A DNA stretch of 64,000 bases from Brugia malayi (Eukaryota; Nematoda; Chromadorea; Rhabditida; Onchocercidae). The stretch covers positions 6,978,649 to 7,042,648 of the forward strand of contig NW_025062477.1 in NCBI RefSeq assembly GCF_000002995.4. Reading direction: 5' to 3'. The number at the start of each line of letters is the position of its first letter. Within the stretch, counting starts at the first letter, position 1. Under the pieces are notes generated by a model. The model had not been told where the DNA came from. It did not search any database and saw nothing but the letters and a program-made list of their open reading frames with translations. A program made the position numbers and the translations under genes. Shown here one piece after another: positions 25,375-37,500 of the stretch.

Positions 25375-28300
25375 ATGTTTCACTATATTTTTGCCAGATG
25401 GCTTGCATCTTGTTTGTTCTTTCACTTCGGAAGTATGCGAGGTTATTCAACGATTAGATTTTCCATTCCACGGATTCGCTTATTCTTGAAGTTTATCATT
25501 GGGGTGATCATTGTTTCACTCTCTATTACTGCATTACTCCTTTCCATTACACTCTTTTTGCTGCGTGAACGTTTCTCGCAACCCTGGCTTAATTTACGTG
25601 GTAGCACAGCTACTGGAGACGACGGCTTCTTATGTAAACAACATGGTGAGTTCTGAATTGATTTAGGAATTAATCTGAATTAATCCTAAACTTCTCGAAT
25701 ACGTTAAATGAGTTACTTTGATCACGTTCATCACGTAACATGAACTGTGTCTGACATATGCCGACATGTTAGCAAAAAAAAAAAATATATATATATATAT
25801 TGTTAGGATAAGATCTTTGCGTATAAGTGTGTGCGTACACGTTGCAAGTGTATCACGCCAAATTTAAGCAATTTCATGAAGTCCCTTCTGTTTTATTGAT
25901 TTCCTTATCTCATATTTTGCTAGGATTACATCTCGTGAAGCTTATCAAAGCGAAGAAATTTTTGCAGAGAACGAAGCTTTGCATAAATTTGTTTTGAATC
26001 ACTTATGTGATGAACAAATATTTTCACACCTTTTCTTATTTACCCCTTTTATCACTGATATAGTAAACATACCAACTAGTGTTAACTGTGCATCTATTTT
26101 ATAAGCAATTCAAATTTTGTTAAAACTTTAATTAAATTAAATACTTCAATTATGTGTTCTCCATTGAACCTAAATTTCATTAATAAGTGACTAATTTCAC
26201 TGTATCTTTTGTCTGATTCGTTCACAGAGCTAATACCTGGCTTCCTATACTTTTGAAATACTGACACAGTCTTATGCTCAGTGCACTTGCAGGTCAATTG
26301 TATAAACATTTTATTTAAAAAATCCCTTCCAATTGTTTTACACGATTTTCAAGTGATTTAGTAGCTTACCAAGTATTGTTAATTAGAACTGAATTGTTGC
26401 TTTCAAAATGATTTAAAAAAAAAAAAAAATTTGAAATGGGCTTTGAGTTTTGTTAAAAATTTCTTTGGTACTTTCATAGAATTTCTTGGGCTTCCATTTT
26501 ATATTTGCCTAGCTATTAGCAATTGGTTTTTTATTATCATAATTCATCTTTCCATTTTTCCCCGTAATCACCGGAACAATAATAAAATCCGGTAAAATCA
26601 CGCGACTTTTTTTCAGCAGTACCCAATTTATTGCGGCATGAGGAATCTGCGGCGCGGAATCTTACCAGCAAATCATTGATAATAATACGATCGGTGCTTC
26701 TTCTTCAACAGGGTGAATTGTATCTGAAGATTTTGTTGCTGAAAAAGTGTGAAACGGACGTGAGTGACATACGACTGCAAGTTAGTATTACCGTCATACT
26801 CCCATTAACATCACATAGTAAAAACTATCAAAAATAATGGAGTTAAGGGAATGAAATTAATTGAATTGATTTGTCATCTGGAAGTTAGGGCTTAAAAAGT
26901 TAGAGCAAATAAAAAAATTCTTTTTATAAAGAATTTAAAAAAGAATAAGAAAATTTACATGAAGACAAATTTTCTGCTTTCAATTTCTTTCCAGTTAGGT
27001 TCTTCTAAATCAATTGCTACTTTACATCAGATTGACTTGAAGCAAATTTTATGCCCAGCAATAAAACATATTGAAAGTGACAATTGTCCATGGGATTGGG
27101 CTCCAGGATGTGCATGGTCATCGTTTATTGCAACTACAAAATTGGAGTTCGTTCCGAATCATATTCTTGCAAGTCTTCAAATTTTTCTTCATGATGTAGA
27201 GTCAAAAAGAAAGATTTTTTTGCAAAGTAACCGAAAGCAGAGTATTTTGAATAATGATTCAAGTGGGGAATTCTCGACATTGCTAATCATTGAAAGAGGA
27301 TGCTAGGTGAATGTATAATGGTAAACTCCTGTCTCATGAAAAGGCTAGTGTTCAAATTACAGAAGTTTAAAGATGGAAATCATAAGCCGATTAAAATAAG
27401 TGTAAGTTTAAATGAGGAATCAATTTTCGAAATTTAAACAATCGCTTCATTCTTTGTGACAGGCGATGACACACCTCATTTTAGCTTAGTTTCAATAACC
27501 ATGCTATTGGACTACATTTGGAACCATCACATCATATCGAGAATTTACCTTTTGCTGTGTGTACCCAGCCTCTTTACTGGTTAGTTCATAGATGTTTTGG
27601 AAGAGCAAGCAGGTAAGATGGAGAAGATAGCAAATCATTTAAATGTGGTGGTGATTGAAGAAGAATCAGACATACTGTACGATAAAAGTGCAAAATACAA
27701 GAAATTGTCTTAGTAAGTCAGAGAAGTCGCAGTCAGGATCACTCCTGCAAGGTTTCAAGTACATTCAAGTCACAGGTTCATCATCTGAATTCACTTGGAG
27801 TGAAGTGGCAGTAGTTTCAGTGATGCTGTTTCATCTTAATAGGACTTTTTAAAGCATGTAACACAATGTGGTATGAAAATGATTGAGACAGTACTTACCT
27901 TACTGTCATATGCATTTACTGTACACGTCTGTGTTGTTTAACTCTTTTGTTCTAGAAATTACTGAAATTTCCTTATAGGAATAGAGAAACTAGGTAACAT
28001 TTCTTCTCAGTAAATCTTTACATGTAAATGGTTTATGATGAGTTAAAAATGTTAGCAAAATGAAGAGTTAATGGAGGTAAGCGATTTCCATTATAGCAAA
28101 TACAAGCTTTACCTAGTTGCCAGAAATGTTATAAATTTTGGATAGTTGATGAAAAAGACTATCTGTATTAAGTACGATTTAAGTATCTTAATAAATGAAT
28201 AACAGTAAAGGTAAGCGGTGATTCCGAACATAGAAGGAACACGTTGAATTGCGTATTGTACAGGTCACACCTACTATAAAAAAGAATCAGAGATATGCGC

Positions 28301-30798
28301 AACGTGACAGATAGCTGTAGTTGACAAAATAACCTTCAAACGTTTCAACTTTTGCACTCAGAAATTCTAGAACATATTATTGTATATGTCCCGAAGATAA
28401 AAAAAAAGTATATTGGATGATATATTGGATATAATGTAGAAAAAGGGTTTGTTTGTTGCGAGGATACTTTGATCTTGTGAGGAAAATTGTAGGAAAAAGT
28501 GTTAAGAAGGGGAAGAATGGGAAAAATGTCTTTGAGGAAGGATTGAAGTCATTTTCTTGGTCAAGAAACCTTGTGTATTTTTGCTATGTTTTATGAACTT
28601 CAGGTATATCGATTGGCTTCAAGTAATTGAATTCATTGAAATATGGTCCTTTCAAGGCGTCAATCATTTCTTCTTCTATTTTTATACCATTTCACAGCTT
28701 GTCATGGATGTATTACAATATTATGAAGCGAAAGTTCGTCACAGCACTATTGCTATACAGATATTCTCACGTGTTTGGGCATAAAATATCGATAGATCTG
28801 AACTTTGGACATAAAATATCGATATATCGATATACGTGAAGTATCGATATACTAAATTTCTCGGCCCATAGAACAATAGACTGATATGCATTAGCTTATG
28901 AGATGAGACCATAAAGATAATAATGCTTCTATCCACTTCTGAAGTTAAATATTAACAACCTCTTATTTTGGTCCTTTTGGATATTTTAGTGCGCAATTGA
29001 CCAAATCAAATAGATGAAATCAATCTGTTTACGAGAATTTCTTGTTTAATTTCAGGGAACTGTAACATTACTGCCATGGAGATCATTTCCTGTCGGAGAG
29101 AATGAAAATCCGAACAGAGATGTGTACAGGTAGTTTCTTAATGCAAGCAGTCATTTTGTTCAAAACTCCTGTAAGATGGAAACTTAAACAAAGAAATGAA
29201 ACTGTCGCATTTGATTATCTGCCACAGTTTCATCAGCTTTCTATGTTTCGGCTTCCGGTCGATGACAAGTAAAATTCCTCCACAAAAATCTTATTTTGTT
29301 CATGAATTTTGCAATACTCCTATCGTCCTGTTTATTTCTACCTGCAAAATGTGATGTTTTCATGAATTCTATTAGAGCGTAATAGAATGAAGAAGCAAAA
29401 CGAGGTTAATATATGAATTTTGGTGCTTCAAAGATAAATCTGATGGAGCAATGAAGTTGTTTTGAAGTTTTTCTCTCTTTTAAAATTAAATTGAAATTCT
29501 AATGAATGTTTAGATTGGCACACAGTCTCGCAAACAATGATTGTTTGTGGCGCTCACAGGGTGCTCATTTTGTTGCATTTGTTGATTTGGATGAATATAT
29601 TCTCACTACTAGTGGGTCAGTTCATCCCAAAGTTGAAGGCTAAAATTTCTGCGCACAAACTTGTCAATTAGTTTGCAAGATAGAAGGAAAGGAAAAAGTT
29701 CCAGACGACAACTTCAGCTATCTTAAATGAGACAGCTCAATCCTAGCAAAGGATAAAGCAGGAAGATTAAAAGAAAAATATTCATTACAGATTGAATATC
29801 TAAAATAAAGAAGTGAATTAAATTTTAGAGTGCCTCTTATTGCATTTATTGAGAAAAAAGCGGAATTATGCCCACGTTGCGGAAGTTTTGCTGCCATACA
29901 CAGGAAAATGTATTATTCCTCACCGCGACCTCGGAGTTTGTTTATTTTATTTAAAGACCATCACTTTCAAGAACAAGTTCAATGCAATAGTTGTAATTCC
30001 TGTTGTTTTGGATTCCGATTAGAAGTGGCTTATTGTGAGACCTGTTTCACATCAGTTATCTCACTTCGATTTCAAATGATTTATAGCTTTAGAAGGAATG
30101 TTGAGTTGTTGCAGATGACTTCCGCTGGCATGATGTAAGGTTTGACTGGTTAACTAATGTAGGCTATGGACTACCCGAAATAGAAGGACCACACAAACAA
30201 ATAGTTCGACCGGAAACAGTTTCGATTATCTCTACGCATTCAACGAGAAAGAGTTATCCCGGTTATATCGATGTCAATGTAAGTTTACTTCGTGCAAAAA
30301 TTAATCATTTAGTGATGACAGTTGGATAAGAAGTGGAACTGAATGTTAATGAACCAGTTCGAGAATTATGCAGGTGATGCAGAAAAACTGCCACAATCCC
30401 GGGATTTCCCGCATAGGTGTCAGAAAGCTGAACATATTCCTTCTATTTAATTAACTTAATAGGACAAAAGAACAGTTCTGTAGCATTTCAAAAATATTTA
30501 CTGCTAGTTTACTACCGAATATGTTTTAAGATATTTATAACTCACATACTTCTCATTGCTAAATTCAATCTATTTTGAGCTCAATTCATCCGAAATCGTT
30601 CTATTGCATGCATCTTATAAATGGTCCGAAACAAATCATTCAATGAACGATGTTATTACTTTGCCACAACTTTTTGTTGATGTCCTGGCATCCTTAAATT
30701 CAACCTATTATGAAATAGTCCAATTGTTGTTCAAAAATAAAACAATGCGAATTGATAGAATATTACAGATGAAAATTGCTAAGTGTATCAGTAGATAA
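25375..30798 (+). CDS. Family 92 (DUF23) glycosyltransferase, type II membrane protein; possible internal stop
   Basis: GT92 enzymes, expanded in nematodes, include Golgi galactosyltransferases that modify N-glycan core fucose. Exons: 25375-25645, 26617-26780, 26995-27306, 27363-27401, 27485-27579, 28604-28733, 29056-29129, 29514-29615, 29829-29935, 30115-30278, 30580-30798; every junction keeps phase (about 557 codons). Exon 1 has a short basic N-terminus and one long hydrophobic segment (IIGVIIVSLSITALLLSITL), a signal anchor; the start could also be the Met at 25435. The catalytic part is typical of GT92: VCTQPLYW, YIDWLQVIEFIEIWSFQGV, a proline-rich strand TVTLLPWRSFPVG, FVAFVDLDEYIL with the DxD-type DLDE metal site, paired cysteines, and HKQIVRPETV. 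The last exon ends MKIAKCISR. Exon 3 ends with TGC TAG directly before the donor GTGAAT, so the translated frame carries a stop at 27304-27306. Its substrate is not predictable. Confidence 0.82.
28787..28849. repeat. Cluster of four TATCGATA palindromes in a glycosyltransferase intron
   Basis: TATCGATA occurs at 28787-28794, 28817-28824, 28825-28832 and 28842-28849. The first two copies share the same left flank (CATAAAA), so part of the cluster is a 30-base-spaced duplication. It lies in the intron between exons ending 28733 and starting 29056. Confidence 0.9.
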
Positions 30799-32607
30799 GT
30801 TGCTATTTTCGTTTTTTCTTGAATATATGAATTTCTTTATGAAATCCGTTCTGGTAAGCATAGATGAATGATTTCAACAGTATTGATAGCTCATTTAGTA
30901 ACTGAATCGAAGGCTTCGATGCAGCGATCTGAAAGCTTACTATACATTTTCAGAAATTTCATAGTTAACATACCAAAAAAATCCCTTACTGATTGATGAG
31001 CTGAGCAGTTTTTGGATATTTCTATTTCGAAATCACTAATAAGTGTCGACATTACTTTACAGTTTGTACTGACTAACATACTTTTCAGATGGCATATAAA
31101 CAAATGTAAATCAGTTGATCTGTGTAAGGCGGAAATAGTTGGCCAAACAGGATGGATTTATGCGGAGAATATCAGCACAAATGAATATCAACTTATGTAA
31201 ATTTACAATTTGATAAACATTGTTGTGTTTGTATATTAAAGAAATTTTTTTGCGGGTAAAATAGTAACTATTATTACCTGTGATCTCTTTCACAATTTTC
31301 ACGAATTCCTTCGAACTAGGATTTTTTGCTGATTATAAAAGTCAGATAAGATATACCTTGCTATTGAATGATTTGATAGATTCACTGAATGACTGGTTGG
31401 TATCGTCAGTTATAAAAATTCTATACAGTTCGGTGTGTCGAAAAACCGAAAAAATATTTATTACATACTAAATGTTCCTTTGTTATATCCCATTCTTTGA
31501 AACAGTGAATCCTTTATCTAAATCTCAAATAGTAAATGTCTTCATTGCTAATCTGCTAAGCCAGCGCACTTTCCACATCTTTAGAAATCTTCTCTAATTA
31601 GTTAATAAAAAAGAAACGATCGGTGGCAGTTTTCTCACCGTTATTCAGTAGTACCATTCTTTCCTTAGCTGTTTCAATTATTCGACTGATATTGTATAGA
31701 CTCACATTTATAAAGAAAATAAACGACATTTGAGTCGATGTTGCTCGCAGACAAGAAGTAAAAGGTCCAATTCAACCTACAAACTTAAAGTAAGTCAAAT
31801 GAATTTAACTAACCCAAATCATCTACTCTTCTGACCAAAAACTTCAAATTCACGACACGGTGTGTAGGTGAGTGTATTGCATTACCACCATCTCAAACAC
31901 ACTGCTTTTAACACTTCCGATAGTTGATATATACAAGACACAATATTTACTCCACTCTTCCATGTCACGATTAAAGTGTCTATATAAGCTGTCTGTATTG
32001 AATAACTCAGACTGTTCCAATTTTAACTGACATATCGCTGAGTTCATAATAATTAAAAAAGACTCTACAACAAACTGAAATAATTTTAATGAAAAAACAG
32101 TAAACAACAGGTACAGTTTAGTTAATCAATTAGCATTTAAAAAGAAAAGATATAAAATAATTCTCACGTGCAGAAAAAATAATAAGCCACATCAAAACTA
32201 TGACATATTCCCGCGAAAAACTAGACTATAAATTGCAGTTTTTATAAATGTTATCAAATTCTGGTTAATATGCAAAAAAAAGGTAGAGGTTATTCAGCTA
32301 CAAAATCGTAGAGGTTATTCAGCTACAAAATCGTGGTAAAATATGTTCACAGTGTTCATGTAATAGGCGTAGAGAGATACCCGAACAATCACTTAGATAT
32401 GCAGATGAGAAAGCGCAGATAAAGAGACTTTAAAATAATGATAAAAATAAGTGACTTGCTTTTTAACTATGTACGAAAAATGAAAAGTAAGACACGTCCA
32501 ATTGTTTAAATTGTAACAAAATAAAATTATAACAAAACTGTAAGAAAACGGGGTTTGCTCCATTTTCTAAACGCTTATTTTTGGATAAATGTGGCGAAAA
32601 ATTAATT
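30799..32607. other. Spacer between converging glycosyltransferase and spectraplakin genes
   Basis: AT-rich, with both 3' UTRs expected. It contains a 25-base tandem duplication at 32283-32332. One minus-strand open stretch (31850 to about 32070) follows a good acceptor (TTATTTCAG) and is noted under findings. No other exon is convincing. Confidence 0.55.
32283..32332. repeat. Perfect 25-base tandem duplication
   Basis: The unit GTAGAGGTTATTCAGCTACA plus AAATC is present twice in exact tandem (32283-32307 and 32308-32332). It lies about 275 bases beyond the spectraplakin stop codon. Confidence 0.95.
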
Positions 32608-34560
32608 TTATATACGTGGTTGAGGACTGGCTTGTGCAGATGATGCTCGATAATTGATGCCCTTCCGACCACGTAATGAAGGTATTCGTGTTGGTCGATC
32701 GCTGTCTACTGAAACATCTGAGCTTCGGCTTAGTGGTCGTGACAAATCCAACATGTCACCATGAGATTCTGAGCGTGAAACAGTGCTTGAAGCATTTGGA
32801 TGCCTAATTCTTGAATCTACAATTAGTAATAATAGCAAGTGGTAACATAACTTATTTTATCAAACAAGCAAAAGCTGTGCTAAAAAATATTTAAGTTTAA
32901 CCTTGTCCATTTATTTCAGTTGATTTTCTATTTGATTTCGACATATCAAGTGGCGAATTGCGGCATATCGTTGACGAACGTCCAGCACCGTACATCGGCA
33001 TACTGCGCTCCGTCTTTTCCCTGATCTAAAACTTATTTCGCTTATCTTTTTTTAAATCTAATCAAGGTTATGAATGAAGTTTCCTTCGTTTCTAAATTTC
33101 GTCTGGTTTTTTTTTATTTATTGACACTCTTTAAATGAAAGAGTGTTTTTAAGATTAACAATGAAGGGAGTCTCAAAAACAATTTTGAAAGCGTTGGCAT
33201 GCAAGCATTCTCCAAGCTAGTTTTATTTCTTCTTTTTTTACAGTTGCTGTGTTGAAAGGAAAATTTTTGGAAAAAAAAAAAAAAATGAATTACACAAATA
33301 GAAACAAATATTAGCAGCTACTTTTGTAATCGGACCCGGAGTTGCCTGGAAACGAGACTGCAATAATGATTCCTGAAAGCGACGAATCGACGAATCACGA
33401 CTTGATGTTGATCTGTCTGACTTGATAAATGTTTCTATTGTATCGTACGCATCTTTTGGTCGAACATCGTCATAGAAATTGCGTTGCAAGTCGAGATTCG
33501 TTCGTCCTTTAGCTACAAGATATACAAGTTCTATGAATGAAGACAGTTTGCAATACACATATAGAATATATTTCACATGAGAAATTTGCCAGTACTTACC
33601 ACGACAAGGATCATGTTTATGTAGAAATTCTTCCAAAGCAACCCATCCACCACCTACGCGAACCATAACTGTTGATCGAAGAATGCGGACCATACGCTTA
33701 ATTTGCGTTTCACCGAACTGAAAAACTTGGCACTTCAAAAATACTGTTAATAATATCTCCTATAACGTACGTAGGAAGAGAAAACATAAATATGTTTGAA
33801 TTAGTCTCTTTCATCATGAAGTTTGAGTATAAGAACAACACTATCAACTTCTCCAGTGAATTATAAAGTAAGAGATTAGAGTTTTCATGATTACTTACCA
33901 AAAAAGAAATCAGCAATTAAGCTTATAGAATGGTCGAACTAATCAGAATTGACGATTACTAGTAAAAATAGAAATAAATAAAGGACATACGCGATAATGT
34001 CCATCGCTCACTTTCTGAATCTTATATCGATTAATACAGTTACATCTTTCCGTCTGCCTTACAACTTCTTCTGTGATCTTTTCATTGTCGGTCTTCTGCT
34101 TTGTCGATAGTTTCTAGATAATAAAAACACATGGCTAAAACTACATTTATCATGAGTTCAAAGAACTATTTCTTTAGTAGGATACCCTAAAACCTACTTT
34201 CGAAAACTCGGAACGAAGCTTTGCCATAAATTCTTTCGAATCAATCATTCCATCACCTTTGTCAAACTCATCCGCAACTTTCTCCATTTCTAGTCGAGTA
34301 GTAGGAAATTCTAAAATGAAATTTGAATTCGTGGTCGCTCTCGAGGAATTGAACAAAAAGCTATGAACATGAAATAAATAGTCTAAAAAAGACTCACTAG
34401 ATGCTATGATACCATCAATGAAAGAAGCTCGTGGCACTCGTCCAGTTCCACTTTTATCAATTCTTCTAAATAGATCGGAAATCCGAGCTTTTCCAGAATC
34501 AGTCCATTCTAAATACCGTTCACGCCACTGCTCGAATGAGAATGACTCCAATCTTTTCAC
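32608..34560 (-). CDS. vab-10: vab-10 exon block: EF-hand-like pair, GAS2 domain and C-terminal tail (end of VAB-10B)
   Basis: Seven in-phase exons: 34398-34560, 34198-34310, 33991-34113, 33600-33717, 33322-33512, 32902-33025, 32608-32816 (stop at 32608-32610). EF-hand 1 (LFRRIDKSGTGRVPRASF) and EF-hand 2 (FDKGDGMIDSKEF) both miss key ligands. The microtubule-binding GAS2 domain is complete: CNCINRYKIQKVSDGHYR, then RILRSTVMVRVGGGW and FLHKHDPCRAKGRTN. The tail is rich in Ser, Arg and Pro, with PTRIPSLRGRKG at about 32670-32695, an SxIP-like motif of the sort that binds EB1 at microtubule plus ends. The order EF-GAS2-tail matches MACF1 and dystonin. Confidence 0.94.
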
Positions 34561-37500
34561 CTTAAATTTGTGGACCTAATTAAAAACCCATGATACTTAG
34601 CTTTGGTTAGGTATCAAAAAATGATGACTAAAGATAATGAAATAAAGCGTAATCAGAAAAAGTGAATAATCTCACCAATTTTGACAACCAACTTTAGGAT
34701 TATGGGATAACAGCAAGAATTCAAAAATCACTATGGTTTTAATCTCCCAGAATATTTTCTTTTTCAATCGTAAATAATCATTCTTCTTTTTTTTTCATTT
34801 TGATTAAAAATCCCATACCGAAATCTATATGGATATGGCTACATGAAAAATTATACGAATGATAATATTATAATGAAAAAAGTTAACTTTAATAAAGAAG
34901 TATAACTGCAATAAGAGATTTGAAGTGAAAATTGGGAATGAAAAGCCAAAAAACTTAACCTCCTCCAAATAATCTTTCATCTCGCGTAAATGGCGACCAT
35001 AATCCATTGAATCTATCCATAGTTTTTTCCATCTACTGGAGAGCTGGTCGGATTTAGGATGCTGTATAGGATGTTCATGCCTGGAAAATGACAACATATT
35101 AATTGTGAATATTAATGATTAGCATATCATAAGCATTGCAATTTTAACCGATACCTTTGTAGTGTTTTGACACCTTTCTTTTTCACTTTTTCTTCTACAG
35201 CAAACAGCTTTCGTTGACTTCTTGTTGCTTCATCAACCATTCCTTGTTTTTCCCGTAAATTTTTCTCGAATTGTTCGTGGTCCTCAATAAATCTAAAACG
35301 ATAAAGAAACGATAAATTTAATGAAACTAAATTCCTCTTCCTGCTGGTTATTATGTTCATTCTCCCAATAGTTAAACACCTTTAAAAATTAAAAGTGGAC
35401 CTGTTAAGAGCATCTATTTCCTGAGGCAATGATCTCCCATTTATCATCCTCAATTCAGTACTTTTTTCTTCAATGTATTTCAACAATTCAGCAATCATTT
35501 TCTCTCTCGCACGAAGTTCCCTGAGCTGCTAAAATTCAGTATTTGAGATTTTGAAAAAATCAAAGCATGGCAAAGAAATTTCGAAAGATTTTCTTCAATC
35601 TCCTTTGAAGATCATTTTCCACCGTAATTTGAACTCAAACTTAAACACATTGAAATTTCAAACATTTTCAAGTTCCATTACCTAAAAACTAATCAATTTA
35701 GAGCTGCCGGATGAATTCGAATAATCATACAAATTTATATTAAAAAATTCCATACGATAACTTTAAATGCTAACCATTTCCAAATCATCTCTTCTGTTAT
35801 CGATCGCATTCATTACTTCATCCCATCGATTTTGCAACACTTTTAACCAATATTTCATTGGTTGTTCCGCAGACGGATGACATTTGGAATGTATATCTTC
35901 CCCAGTTTTCTTGATGGATTGCATTAATATCCTTTTATCATCCATTTCTTTAAGCAGCTGTGCCACTTCATCCATTTGTTCCAGAATTTCGTTTTCACCT
36001 TCAGTTTGATTCTGAAAGTGAGTTTGAATAACGCTTTCATACCTAAAGATATCTTTTTTATTTTTATTTACCCCTTTCCCCTGCTCTAGCGCATCCATTT
36101 GTACAGTTGCCAATGCTTTACAAAATTGTATCTAATATTTAAACAATATTTTTGAAACTTCTGAGTTTAGTGTTTTATTTTTTAAGTTCAAATAACCACT
36201 ATCATATTGAGATTGACATATGTCAGGATCATAAGTATGTAGCTAAGAAATAGAGACAGCTTATCATGGTAAAATTTTTTCAGCGTAAATTACATTTCAA
36301 TAACATTGAAAATACCTACTAAGCTCATATATTAACAATCTACTAAGTTCAGAGAAATATTAATTAATCGGCACAACTGAAATGAAATAAGCAAAAAAAA
36401 AAACACGCCTTTGTTTTTAACCTTGCTTCAATCTTCGGTAGAAAATCTAAAAAATCGTGAATTTCATCACTGAAGTTTCTGGCAGTATCGTAAGCAATTT
36501 TCAGTTGTTCCTCTCTTTTTTTTGCTAGTTCCTGTAGAAGCACCCAGTCCTCATTAACTTTCTCCACCTTCTCCTTCAGATCATTCAGGGAATCATCCGT
36601 TTCTTTTCCTAACATCTGAAGCATTAGCATTAAACGGATTGAGACAACGGTCAAATTTTGTCAACTAAGTTAGAGAAAGATGAATATAATAAAAATAAAA
36701 CACAAAACAAATTATTAAAACAATTTCAACAAAACCTGCTGCGCATGCTCCTTCACTGAATTCAACGTATCTCGATGAGCATATATTTGATCCATTAATT
36801 CTTTATGTTTATCGAGTAATTTGCTTACTGTCTCCAAATCACCATATACCGAAATGGTTTCAATATTCTGCAAAATAGGCAACGACTTTTCGAGCCATTC
36901 TCGAAGTGAGGACAAGGCCTCATCAAACTGTCCACATGTCAACAACGCATCTTCGATTGACCGCTGTCTGCAATACGATATTGAATTAGCTGCATTTAAT
37001 TTAATCGGTTGAACTGAAGAAACAGTGATAAAGCAATAGTGAGGAATCAAATACAACTTATTCAGTATCGCTTGAAGTTATTCTAAATTAACTAGGATTT
37101 CTCAAATCAATCAGTAAGATAATCAAAAATAAAAATTACTTCTGCAGTGTAGCATTAACAAGTTGAGTCCATCTTTCCTTCAACAATCCATTCATTAAAT
37201 CGATTTCGGCTTGTTCTTCACGTGGCGCATGCTCCGAAAGTGTCTTACCACGTTTATATATTGTCTCATATACTGCTTGTCGTTCCATCAGTTCATGTTG
37301 GAATTTCCGATGCTTCGCCAGGTCAGTTCGCAACCGATCACCACATGCCGTCTAAACATGATATTAATCACTATCAAAAAATCTGGAACCTGATTAATAA
37401 CAAGAAAAAGTGCTTCTCCGCACAATCCAAATCTGATTTACTTTCACATAGTTACTGACTAATAATGTTAATTACTGCTTCTATTTAACTAAGGAAAAAA

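Noticed and set aside
33124..33146. 9-bp perfect stem (ACACTCTTT with AAAGAGTGT) in a vab-10 intron
   Set aside because: Short, intronic, and expected by chance at this frequency in AT-rich DNA.
36364..36422. Extension of the spectrin exon through a Phe-rich stretch to repair phase with exon 35775-36115
   Set aside because: The extra residues come from a homopolymer run and a polypyrimidine-like tract; an indel or unseen splice form explains the phase gap better.
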